From NCBI GenBank assembly GCA_027943245.1, contig JANDJZ010000416.1, forward strand, positions 1-35,194: 35,194 bases of DNA, read 5' to 3'. The notes under the pieces are model-generated. The model ran no database searches, had not been told where the DNA came from, and saw only the letters and a program-made list of their open reading frames with translations. Each line of letters starts with the position of its first letter. The first letter of the stretch is position 1. Source of the stretch: Acanthamoeba sp. SK_2022b (Eukaryota; Discosea; Longamoebia; Acanthamoebidae). A program made the position numbers and the translations under genes. Below, piece after piece: positions 1-10,529 of the stretch.

Positions 1-1359
1 CGACGATGGCCTTGGGCCCGCAGAGCATCGACCTGGCGGTGAGGTTCAGCGAGTCGGCCACGGTCGAGGTGGCGGTGGGCGAGATGCACGCGCCGCCAGC
101 CTCCTCGATCACGATCGACGCCGCCGACACGTCCCACGCGTGAACGCCCCACTCGAAATAGCAGTCGAGACGACCCATCGCGACGTCGCACATCAGAGTG
201 GCCGCTGCACATACACGCCGTGAGGCCAGCGCTACGCAGAGGGCCGAAGAGAGGCGAGAGAGGTGTGGTGGAGAGCTGGTAGTACCGGAGCCAGTCATGC
301 GGAGGCCCCGCACGTTGTGCTCGATGAGCGTGCGCACGTTCTTCAGCATGAAGTCGGTCACCTCACGCGAGCGGCCATAGCCGATGTTGGTGGAGACGAC
401 GGCCTGGCCGATCTCGCTGGCGCTGGACACGCTGATGGGTTTTCCGTTCAGGAACGCGCCGCCGCCACGGATCGCTTATCGTGTGCAGAGCGCAGGATGC
501 AAGTGGGGTGAGCGGCCAACGCTCGGACCATGAACTCAATTGAGTGTAATGCTCCTTACCCGTGTACTTCTCCTCAAGCACGGGGTTGTAGACAACGCCG
601 ACGACAGTCTGCTTGTTGATGGCCAGCCCAATGCACACGGCCACGAAAGGGTAGCTAGCCAAGAAAAATGGCAAGCGCGCCGATTATGACGGGGCCACAA
701 CACTAGTTGGGTGGTGGGTGGTGGGTGGTGGGACGCGCGTACGTGTGCACGAAGTTGGTGGTCCCGTCGATGGGGTCGATGATCCACGTGGGCTCGTCCG
801 ACAGGCGCTCCTCACCGGCCGATCCGCCGCTCTCTTCGCCCAGGAAGCTGTGCTCGGGGAAGGCCTCCTTAAGGATTCCGATGATCGTCTGCACATACAC
901 AAGTGCGCGGAGGCGACGGCGACGTTTAGTGTTGGCGGGCATGTCGCGTGCAGTGCGGGAGTGATGGGCGTGAACCTTCTCGGCAGCAACGTCCACCTCG
1001 GTGACGAGGTCTACCGCGCTCTTCTCCTGTACTCGCTTGTCTTGCTGTTAGGAATAACACGCCACCACTCGTGTGAGTGTCGACGCCTACTAACCTCAGC
1101 TCAGCCCCCCACTCCCCTCACCCTGGTCTTCCCTTAATTAACCGACGGCAAAGTGAACAGTCATAAAATGCGTACCGCACTGTGGAATCGCTCCTTCACC
1201 AGCAATCCTGCGGCATCGGCAGCCTTGAGGGCAACTAAGAGGAAGGAGGAGTTGACGGAGATTAAGTGTTGATCATCATGATGATTTGTGTTTGTTTTGT
1301 GCGAGATTTGGTGGTGCACCTTCAAGGAAGCGCTGGAGGTCGGCGGTGTTGTGGGCCAT
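1..1359 (-). CDS. Inositol monophosphatase family protein (3' end cut by window)
   Basis: Mg-dependent phosphatase of the IMPase family, which hydrolyses inositol monophosphates to inositol in the cytosol. Exons on the minus strand: 1359-1320, 1234-1176, 1044-976, 888-743, 654-560, 474-286, 204-1; every junction keeps frame and gives about 267 residues so far. Visible motifs in order: [16 protein letters not shown] (metal-binding GEE), [11 protein letters not shown] (the IMPase signature), [21 protein letters not shown] and, near the window edge, WDVSAA followed by EEAGG, the C-terminal IMPase signature. The start is the first ATG, giving MAHNTADLQ and then a typical N-terminal helix. The last residues lie outside the window. 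It is divergent from the metallopeptidase gene. The exact substrate (inositol or another small phosphate) cannot be read from sequence. Confidence 0.93.
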
Positions 1360-1835
1360 CGTAGTGTGGGGCGGAGTGTTCTGGAGTGAGAAAAATAAAA
1401 TTGAAAAGGATTAAATATTCTTATCTCCGCAACGCCGGCGACACGTCCAGGCCCTACCGCGGATTTCATGCGGACAGACCGGTCTGCCACGTACCCCAGC
1501 CCACGTCGTTCATGTGGCACCTGGCGTGAGCGTAACGCTTGTGCGTCGTGCAAGCCACACCACCTTGGTTCGCGATACGTTGTCCACCAATAACGGGACA
1601 TGTTGCCCTCCTTGGCGAGATCGAAAGTGAAAAACCAAAAGAAAATGCCGTAAATGCCCGCAACCAATCGGTACACGCTGGCTTGGAAAAAGGAAAGTCG
1701 CAAGTCCTGTCACTAGGCGACAAGGGTTACGAGAACGTAATATTTCGCGGCTGACGACGATCACCACAAAAAACGAGAACGAGAAGCGCAAACGCCAACA
1801 CCAACTCCACGGGCAGAGCTTGTAACGAGTTTAGG
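1360..1835. other. Intergenic region between divergent IMPase and metallopeptidase genes
   Basis: About 476 bases between two divergent starts, expected to hold both promoters. No RNA gene or clear motif is seen. The minus strand carries coding-like stretches in different frames around 1466-1680 (for example YGIFFWFFTFDLAKEG and HMNDVGWGTWQTG before a stop at 1466). The only minus-strand ATG between 1601 and 1835 is at 1601, and no splice of normal length joins the frames, so no gene is called. Confidence 0.5.
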
Positions 1836-4227
1836 ATGGGCCGCTCGGTGCGTACCAAAGACTTGCGGGTCATGGTCGCTCTGCTCTCCTTTGCCTGTTT
1901 GCTGGTCCTGCTGCTGGTCGTGGCTACCCCTCGAACCTTCACCCTTCTCGGTACCTGGCCCCTCCGCGATCTTAAAAAAGAGATGGACACGTTGCTTCAG
2001 AGAAATCAACGAAGAGATGTGAGAGATGAATAGCAACCTGAAGCGGGCGCCCTGAGCACTGCTTCCTATTATTTCGGAAATCAAAAATGGGTGTGGTACT
2101 TACTCTAAGACTGACTGCTGGTCCATCTCGTGTACAGGTAACGACCAATCCGTGTTCCACGGGCTGCGATGGCGGGCCGAGCTACGAACGGAGTCCAGCA
2201 ATGACCACAAATACGACCAGCTACCAGACCAACAAGATGCGGATGGCCGAGCCGCAACTTCCTCCGGCTACGCCCCCGACGAGGAGGATGAGCGGGAGGA
2301 GGCCTTTGGCGCACCTCCTCGCGACGTGGTCCCCAGTCCCCGCCCGCCTTCGGCGCCAGATTGGGTGCGCCTGCTGGATGCCGTGCCGAGCAGCCCACGA
2401 ACGCGGAGCCACTTCCGGTTCTCGTTCCACCAGCCCATCCCCAACGCCGTCCTCCGCGCCTTCCACTTTGCGGTTCGGCTCTCCTCCCCCTACGCGTGTG
2501 AGCGGTCGCCGGGTTTCGCTCACACGCGTTTTACACACTTGCGCAGGGCCAAGTGGTTTCGGCCCACTTTGAGGAGGTGCAGGTGCCCGTGCGCGTGGCG
2601 GTGGATTGGGTCCCGCTCGAGCGCGAGGTGCTGGCCCACGCCGGCCCGACGGCCTTTTACAAGGTGGCCTCCTCTTCCGGCCAACAGCGCGAGGCCATGG
2701 TGTGGCTGCCCAAGGCGCTCATGAATCAACGCGTCCGCCACCCTCCACCGTACGGCCTCTTCCTTCTCCTCCCCCTCCTCCTCCTCCTCCTTCTCTCCCT
2801 CTCCGCCACCAATTACTGGACGTGGCCGCGATCTAACGCCCCGAACACAGAGACTTTGAGCAGCCAGACATGGTCCTCACGGTCAACTCGCTCGGGGCGT
2901 GGCACCTCGGGCTGAACGGCCACGTGCCGCAGGGCCACTACGACCTGGTACGCACCTCGGCGACTACTATTGATCAACAACAGCAGCAACAGCAACAGCC
3001 ATAGCGTGTTGTGGATTCCTAACGTTCCACGCTGTGAAGGTGACGGTGGTAATCCACGAGCTGCAGCACGGCCTGGGCTTCCTGTCGATGGTCGGGCAGG
3101 GCAACAGTCTCAACGGCATCGAGACCTTCAGCAAGGGCGAGCAGGGCGAGGCCTATATCTTTGACCGCTTCGTGCACGTCGTGGGCCAGGGCCACATCTT
3201 CTCGGCGCCGTCGGTGGTCAACAACCGCGGTCTCCCCAATACGGCCATCAACCTCGTATGGGACTCGCCTTCGTTCACCGAGACGAACAAGCCCAAGCTG
3301 TACTCGCCGCCTCACTCGCCTGGTTTCTTTTTTTCTTTTGCTTTATTACCCTTTTAATATATATATATTGTTGTTTATAAGCAAGGTTGCTGACCTTCTC
3401 TATCGCACACAGGTATGTCCCCTCGACATTCGAGGGCAGCAGCAGCATCTCGCACCTCGACGAGGCGGCGTATCCGCCCGGCGCGCCCTCGTCCCTCATG
3501 ACCCCTGTCCTGGCCAAGCAGGAAGTCATCCACAACGTGCGCCCCACACTGTGTGCATTCTTTTGCTCGCGATGCTGCGTGCGACCGACCGGCTGACCGA
3601 CGTACGTATGCGTGGGAAACAGCTCGGGGGCCTGCTGATCAAGATGTACGAGGACATGGGGTGGCACATGCGCGATTGCACGCGCTATCGCTCGTGCGGC
3701 TCCTGCGTGACCAATCTGTGCCGATGGTGCTACGATCCAATCACCGCAGGTTCGCCTTTCCCCTTTCTTCTCGTTGTTATCTTTTGATCACTGTATACTG
3801 AGCTTTATCTTTGTATTATTGCAATAATACAGAGGGCGAGTGTGGAGATCCGGGCGCCTATCCGTTCTTCAACGCCGAGTGCCTCCGGCCCAACACAACC
3901 GACACCCTGGACGGCGAGTACTGCACCTTGGAGGAGCCGCCAGCCACGGCCGATAGCCACGCGCCATTGAGCTCCCGGGAGCGACGGCGACCAGCAGACG
4001 ACCACGAGACGACGGGACCACTACACCGCATGCAAGACGACCAAGTGCTGGCGGAGGCGGCGGTGGGCGAGTCCACGGACGCCATCGTGGTGGTGGCCAA
4101 GGCGACCAACGAGTGCTGGGACGCCATGGACTGCTTCTTCGTGCGACAGCACTCGGCGGCCATGCTCAAGGTGACAGGCCTGACGCTCTTCCTTGTGCTC
4201 GTCGTAGTTTTGATCATTTATTTGTAA
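1836..4227 (+). CDS. Membrane-anchored zinc metallopeptidase with PSI-like domain
   Basis: Predicted 551-residue surface or endomembrane peptidase. Exons: 1836-1950, 2138-2472, 2547-2749, 2851-2947, 3040-3299, 3413-3536, 3623-3749, 3833-4227; all phases agree. A hydrophobic segment near residues 13-32 is a signal peptide or anchor. The catalytic core has HELQHGLGF (H256, E257, H260), a later SHLDE that could give a distal third ligand, a Met-turn-like SLMTP, and a closing MYEDMGW. This layout recalls metzincin-like HExxHxxGF peptidases, including leishmanolysin-type enzymes with a distant third His; assignment to a MEROPS family is not secure. A Cys-rich segment from about residue 397 (CTRYRSCGSC, then CRWCY) resembles a PSI domain. 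The extreme C-terminus is a second hydrophobic helix (LTLFLVLVVVLIIYL), so most of the chain probably faces the lumen or outside. Confidence 0.8.
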
Positions 4228-4389
4228 CGTAATTCAGAAAATCATTTGTGCTTTACACCAAAAATTAAACAAATAATTAAAAACAACAAATTAGTGACTG
4301 ATTTAATTTTTCTTGTGTAGGCAAGAGAGAACTAGCCAAGTTGCTGGTGAGTGAAAAGAGAGAGCGCGCCAACTGTTGTTTAGAATAAC

Positions 4390-5418
4390 ATGAAGCTGGC
4401 TAGGGCGAGCGCTTACTCTGTGGCTGTGCTGGGTATGCCACTGCCCGCCGTTGTTGGGCGGAGAAAGACCTGACCCAGGTTTTGGGGGGGGGGGCACGCA
4501 GTGGCCGTTGTTGCTGTGGGGCTGGGCGTGCTGGCTGCCTCCCCAGCGGCGCGGGCATACTGGTTCGGCAACTTCTGGCTGGCCTGGACTGCGCACGGGG
4601 ACAGCCTGCAGCCCCACCGGGAGGCTGTCATGCTCGTTGTCGGCACCCGCGGCGGCCGCGTGCTGGAGATAGGGCCCGGACAGGGCACCAACCTCGCCCT
4701 GCTCGTCGCGCAGCGGCGGGTCAACAGCGCTGCAGGGCAGGCTAACCCGCCCCTCACCTGGGAGGGCATGGAACCCAACCCGGTCCTCTACGAAGCTCTC
4801 GTCAAGCGCCTTGCCGAGGCCGAGCAGGCGAACATCACAGGTAAGTGTCGGTCCCACGAGGCCTACGAGCTCTGCGCAGTAATCATGTCTGACTGTCGCC
4901 TGCAGCGGTGGCCTCCCCGTTAAAGGCAGGCGACTACTTGGCCGCGGTGTCGGACGAAACCTATGATACGGTCATCTCTACTCTGGTTCTCTGCACCGTA
5001 CCGGAGCCGGTCAAGGTCGTGCGTGAACTCAAGCGCGTGCTGAAGCCAGGCGGCACGGTTTGCCCCCCCCCTCCGTTCTCCTTGTGTTGGTTTGTTGACG
5101 CATTGGAACGTCAGCTCTACTTCATCGAGCACGTGGGCTTTCCCAGGGGCACCTGCCACAGGAAGCTGCAGGAGTGGGCCAACCCGGTGTGGGGTCTTAT
5201 CGGTACCCGCCCGTACACAGCTTCAGGAGAACTCCTGCTGCGCATTGGCCTTGACGCGCTCCATGTCGACAGGGGACGGCTGTGAGACTGACCGGGACAC
5301 GCTGGCCACGATCGAGGCCGCCGGCTTTAGCGCGGTGGACTCCCAAGAGTTGGTCATGGACGACCCCGTCGTGCGGCACATCGTCGGGCGGGTCATTCGT
5401 GGCGTGGCCACCAAGTGA
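4390..5418 (+). CDS. METTL7-like SAM-dependent methyltransferase
   Basis: Class I S-adenosylmethionine methyltransferase, 255 residues, close in plan to animal METTL7/TMT thiol methyltransferases of ER and lipid-droplet membranes. Exons: 4390-4432, 4502-4840, 4906-5057, 5115-5202, 5273-5418. An N-terminal hydrophobic helix (residues about 10-30) would anchor it to a membrane, as in METTL7. Motif I is VLEIGPGQGTN (about 67-77); then DTVISTLVLCTV, LKRVLKPGGTLYFIEHV, a WANPVWGLIGDGC segment matching the METTL7 motif DPxWxLxxDGC, and a short C-terminal domain. Splicing at 4432/4502 is needed to make the membrane helix continuous. The substrate is unknown; thiol methylation is only by family analogy. 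It is convergent with the kinase gene across a 145-base spacer. Confidence 0.88.
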
Positions 5419-5563
5419 CCGCCCCTCCCCTCCCCCGCTACCCCCCCCCCGGTGCTGCACTGCTGCTGTCCATTACATTACAAAACAAAAACAAAAACAA
5501 TGGAGATGGTGGGGTGGCCCCAGCCCGTCGCGTCTCGGGAGTGGGAGGAGGAGGACTGTGGGC

Positions 5564-8500
5564 TCAGGCGTACTCGGACATGTTCTTGATCTCGGCGTGG
5601 CTCATGCCGAGACCGCCGTTCCTGGCGGGCGGGGTGGGCGAGGGCGGGTTCATGAGGTAGGGCCCGCTGTCCTGGAGCTCGTCCTGCACCCGAAGCTCCA
5701 TGCTGGAGCCCGACACGTATTCGCCGGGCTTTGCCGCTTCCGTCTTCTTGGGCTTGTCTTCCTTCTTCTTCTTCTTTTTGGTCTTCTCCTTCTTCTCCTT
5801 CTTCTCCTTCTTCGTCTTGGTCTCGTCGCCGTCCTTCTTCTTTTTCTTCTTTTCCTTCTTCTCCTTTCCCTTACCACCCGCCGCCACCGGCTTCGGCGTG
5901 TACTCGGACCTGGCCACACGTGCCCGATGAGCAACGTTGATGATGACAGCCGCGTGTGTGTGTGTGGGTGTGGTCAGTGGTGTGTGACAGTGTCGTACCG
6001 GTATTCGCCCGTTTCGGTCTCGTCGTTTTCATCTTCGTTTGCGACGACGAAGACGTCGCGCGTGGTGATGCCCTGCTCCTCCTCCACGTTGTGCTGCTCT
6101 CGCGACGCCCGTAGCTCCTGCAGCTCGGCCTCGCTGATCTTGCCGTTGGGGTAGAGCTCCTCCAGCTTCCTGAAGATCTCGTTGAACGTGGGCCGCGCCT
6201 CCGGGTCGAACGTCAGACACTTGCAGATGATCTCGTCGTACAGCCGCTTGGGGCAGAACTCGGGCCGCGACAATCGATAGCCTGTGTGGTCGCACACGCA
6301 CGTACATGCACACAGTGGTGAGGTCGGGAGGGCGTGTGTGTGTCGTGTGAGGGAGGGAGTGAAGCGTGAGGCGCGGATACCGCTGTCGAGAGCCTTGACG
6401 ACCTGGAGGGGCGACATGCCCGTGTAGGGGGTCTGGCCAAACGAGAAGATCTCCCACAGCGTGACGCCGAAGCTCCACACGTCGCTCTTGGTGGTGTACT
6501 TTCGGTACTTGAATGCTGTGTCGACACACCAAAGCGAGCGTTGGTCGTGTGTGTGGCCGTGCGCGCGGGGGAGCAGTAGCGGGGGAGCAGCGCGAAACCT
6601 TCGGGGGCGGTCCAGCGGACGGGCACGTTCTTCATTTGGGAGTTGTATTCGTTCTCGATCAGCCCGCGCGAGAGGCCAAAGTCGCACACCTTGACGTGGT
6701 GCTCCCCGTTGCGCTTGATCTCCAGCAGCAAGTTGCGGGCCGCCAAATCCTGTCCGACCCCACCCCGATTAGGCCCAGAGCTCTAGCGAGACCGAGCGCC
6801 GAGATTGTGGGGGGGGGGGAAGGGAAGGCTGGCCGCGGCGTGGGGTCTCCGTACTCGGTGGACGATGCCGTGTGCGGAGAGGTGGTCGCAACCTGCCGCC
6901 ATGTCCCTCGTCATCTGAATCAACGTTTCGGTTCCGATCTTACCACTGCACCGGCGGTAAGGCGTTAAGGACAAAGAACTCCTTGTGTACACACGCATGC
7001 GCTGGAGGGAGGGGGAAGCGTGGCGAGCCCGGTACATGTTCTCGGTGAGGAAGCGATCGAGCGAGCCATCGGCCACGAATTCGGTCACCAGGAACAGCTC
7101 GTTTTTGGCCTGGCCAAAGAACAGAATAATAATCGGAATTAATGGCAATTAAATTAAATAATAAAGTGTGGCTACGCGTACATCACAAGATGACAGACCG
7201 AAGAACGTGACGACATTGGGATGCGCCGGCAGTTGCCTGCAACGATGTCGCGATTGGTAGTGAGTACACGTGGTGGAGAACAATAAGGGAGGGAGGGAGG
7301 GAGCCAGTACGCCATGATGTGGGCCTCGAGGAGAAAGGCCGACTTGTCCTCCGACCGAATTGTCTTGATCGCCACGGTTGTCGTCCCGCGCAGCTTGCCC
7401 TGCCACACGTCGCCGAAGTTGCCCTCGCCCAGCTTCTTGTGGAAGACCAGGTCCTCGCTCTCGATGGTGGCCTTGATGCTGCCTGACTCCCCCACTACGT
7501 CTCACATGTGAGTGCGACTGAGTGCCAGAGTCTGGCTCGCGCGCACGTTACCTTTGAACTTGTTCTTGGCCGTCTGCAGGTAATTGGCGATGGCGACGCG
7601 CGGGCCCACTTCGAGGCCCAGTTCATCGAGGTCGCCCTGCGAAAAGTGGAGCGACGGATCGTTAGGACAGCGCGACGGGCAGCAGCAGCAGACCGAGCAA
7701 GGCGGGGGTTGGGGGGAGGGTGGCCAGCTGCCGTGCCTTCTTGAACTGGAGGAGCACGGTCCACGTGATGCCGGCCTTGATGAAGACGGGGGCCACCTCC
7801 ATCAGCCCGAGCTCCTTGAGCATGGCCTCCATGTCGGCATCCAGCTTGGCTGCGGCGTGCGCCACATTCCAACAACTGGAATGAGTATCACGCCACGCAT
7901 TCCAATCTCTTCACGCGAGGGGTCGAATACCCTTGGCCGTCTTCTTCTTGGACTTCTTCTTGCTTTTCTTGAGCTCCTCCTCCGACTCACCCTCGCCTTC
8001 CTCACTCTCCTCCGAAGAGCTGTTGAATCCCGAGTAGTTGCCTGCAGGCCCAGCGCCCACGTTAACGTTATGTGTGCATGTGTGTGTGAGAGAGAGCGCT
8101 AGCCGCCGTGATGTGCGATGCCACGGGGAGGCCGACTGGCTGACTGGGTCGAGATGGGACATATATACCTTTGCCGGCCTTTCGCGAGGAAGCCTTGGAG
8201 CTCAGTTTCGAGGAGGTCTTGGTGCCCGACTTGGAGCTCTTGAGATCGGAGGAGCTGTTCTTGGCCTTTTTCGACTTCTTTTCGCCTCCGCCGGCCCCGG
8301 TGAGCTCTGCGGCCGGATTCGGGAGCTCGCCGGTGAGGACGATCGTGTGCTCGAAGCCGGCGGCGATGGCGCAGGCCTTGTCGAAGATGCCCTGCACTGC
8401 GCGGGGCACGTCCTGGTTCTTGGTGTCCCCGTGCCCCAGGCGACCTGACACCACCACAAATAAAGAGCTCGGAGTCTGAGCACAGCAACTCGGAAACGGA

Positions 8501-9436
8501 AGCAGCGACGCGGAGCGTCAACAGCCTTGCAAGGCTGGGCACGCGCACCGTTTGAGCCGGAGCCGAAGGTGAGCACGCTGCCGTCCTGGGCCAGCACGAC
8601 AGAGTGCTTCTCGCCGGCGGAGACCTGGGTGATTGTAAAGTTGTTGAGGGATGTGATGGGCATTGGGTTGGCGGTTTCCTTCTTCACCACTTTGCCCTGG
8701 CCTGTTGTGTCGTTGGCCGCGCACGCGAGGCACCACGTTAGTCGAACGAGACCAACACCGGAGACAGTCGCAGGAAGGGTAAGGGTACCGAGGCAGCCGT
8801 CCTTGTTCTTGCCCATCGAGTAGACCTTGCCGTCGATCGTCAGAAGCAACGTGTGCTGCTTACCGGCAGCCACTGACACACCAGGCGCAGTCAGCAACTC
8901 AAGCTGCAGACAATACTAATTTAATAAAGGAAATAAATTGAAGGAACGCCTACCCTGAGCGATCTTCACTTTGTTTTTTAGCAAGGCGATCTCCTGCGGC
9001 TGCTTGATGTGGTCGGCCTGCGCGGCTGCAGCGAGAACGTTATTGAGGCATGTTGAACGCGCGCGCATGGCACACTCCCGCATGCAGAGACGCCGGCGGT
9101 GGTGGAGGAGAGAGAAATAGACGACGTACGATGTCCCAGCCACGGGCCCTGACGGCCCCACGAATACACGACGCCCTCGGTGTTTACAGCGAATGTCTGG
9201 TCAAACCCCACGCCGACTGATACGATCGTCTGCTGCGCCCGAACTGTTTGTTGTTTACACGCGTGGAACCGGCGAGGGTCAGGCCCCCAGATAACGCCAG
9301 CAGCCAAACAACAAACAAATTACGCACCGAGAGCTTCGACTCGCTTCGGTCGGTCGAGGTCCTTGCGGGTGCCATGGCCCAGCTGGCCGTAGATGCCCTG
9401 GCCGAAGGTGTAGATATGCCCCCCATCTGCCGCCAG

Positions 9437-9496
<60 letters not shown>

Positions 9497-10329
9497 GTGT
9501 GCGTGCGTGTGAGGCTTGGCTCAGCCCTCAACGAATTGTGGCGCGTGCGCCTGGGGTGTGGCGAACCTGTGAGAAGGACCGAGTGCTGGTCGCCCACGCC
9601 GACCTGGGTGACCTTTCCCTGGATCTCGAGTTGCTTGGGGTGCAGCTCGTTGTTGGTGCCTCCGTGGCCCAGCTTGCCCCACTCGCCTTGCCCGAAGCTG
9701 TACGCCGCGCCACCGTCTACGTAACATTCATCCATTCAGGGTGAATGCACACACCACAACAGGCACGCCGTCGTTAGTGAACTGGGTTGCAGCGGTGAAA
9801 TTGCCACGAGAGGAGCTGCAGCAAACCAGCAAGAAGGAGGACATGAGCTCGCCCGGCGGCGATTTGGAGGATGCGGTGAGGCAGCTTGAACCCGATGGAG
9901 ATGAGGTGGAGGGGCGATGGGTCGAGGAACTTGGCCTTGCCGTCGTACTTGGCGGGCAGCGTGCCCCAGAAGTATGGCGTGCCCTCGCCTGATTTTTTAA
10001 AATAATATAAATAATTAAAAGTAAATAAGAACAACAAATAATTGTTATTTACGTTGCATGTCTCTCAAAATGAGCATACACGCGCAACGTGCTCCGCATA
10101 TTTATTATATATTTATTATTAATCATTGTTTTTGATTCTGAATGAGAAAAAATATGAGCTGGGGGGAGGTGTTACTATTGACAGCAACGGAACAGTTCCA
10201 ACCGGCATTGAGGGAGATGAGATCGGGGGGCGCATTCACCGCGCGAGGGTTCTTGTTGTCGTAGCAGTCATACCCCAACTGCCCGTTGAAGTTGAGGCCG
10301 AAACTCACCACCTTCGTAGAGGCCTTCAT
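5564..10329 (-). CDS. RCC1-repeat / SAM / tyrosine-kinase fusion protein
   Basis: A 963-residue kinase in 20 exons on the minus strand: 10329-10176, 9988-9827, 9716-9567, 9426-9328, 9243-9130, 9025-8954, 8872-8789, 8701-8549, 8444-8169, 8041-7931, 7849-7737, 7636-7552, 7494-7311, 7236-7182, 7109-7036, 6945-6855, 6749-6599, 6515-6381, 6281-5999, 5909-5564. Residues 1-366 form seven RCC1 blades (for example [40 protein letters not shown]). A Ser/Lys/Glu-rich linker follows, then a SAM domain (about 459-522, LKELGL to [16 protein letters not shown]) and a kinase domain (about 540-800). The kinase has [35 protein letters not shown] and [20 protein letters not shown] and the WTAPE region are tyrosine-kinase hallmarks, and all catalytic residues are present. 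The tail carries a long Lys/Glu-rich tract. The start is the first ATG of blade 1; a further 5' exon is possible but space is short. Confidence 0.88.
9439..9510. repeat. (TG)n microsatellite inside intron 3 of the RCC1-SAM-kinase gene
   Basis: Nearly pure TG dinucleotide run on the plus strand, degenerating to GCGTGTG at its right end. On the coding (minus) strand it is a (CA)n tract ending about ten bases before the 3' splice site at 9427, where a pyrimidine tract would normally be. Its length is probably polymorphic. Confidence 0.95.
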
Positions 10330-10529
10330 TTCCCTGTGTGGTGCACCCTCGATCAACTATCACAGCCCCCCACGGTGCAAGGTTGTGCTTGCTCTCGGTG
10401 CTAACCAGACTTTGTTGCTGTTGTCCCGCGCCAGTCTTGCCAAGCAACCGTTGAGTCGACAGGAAACACTTCCGGCACGAGGGAGTGCTGTATGCAATTC
10501 AAATAGAGCTCTCTTGTCCTGTGGGTTGT

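Noticed and set aside
5282..6154. 290-codon plus-strand frame across the methyltransferase end and kinase tail
   Set aside because: It is out of frame with the methyltransferase and antisense to the kinase tail; its Ser/Phe/Leu-rich stretches are the complement of the Lys/Glu tract.
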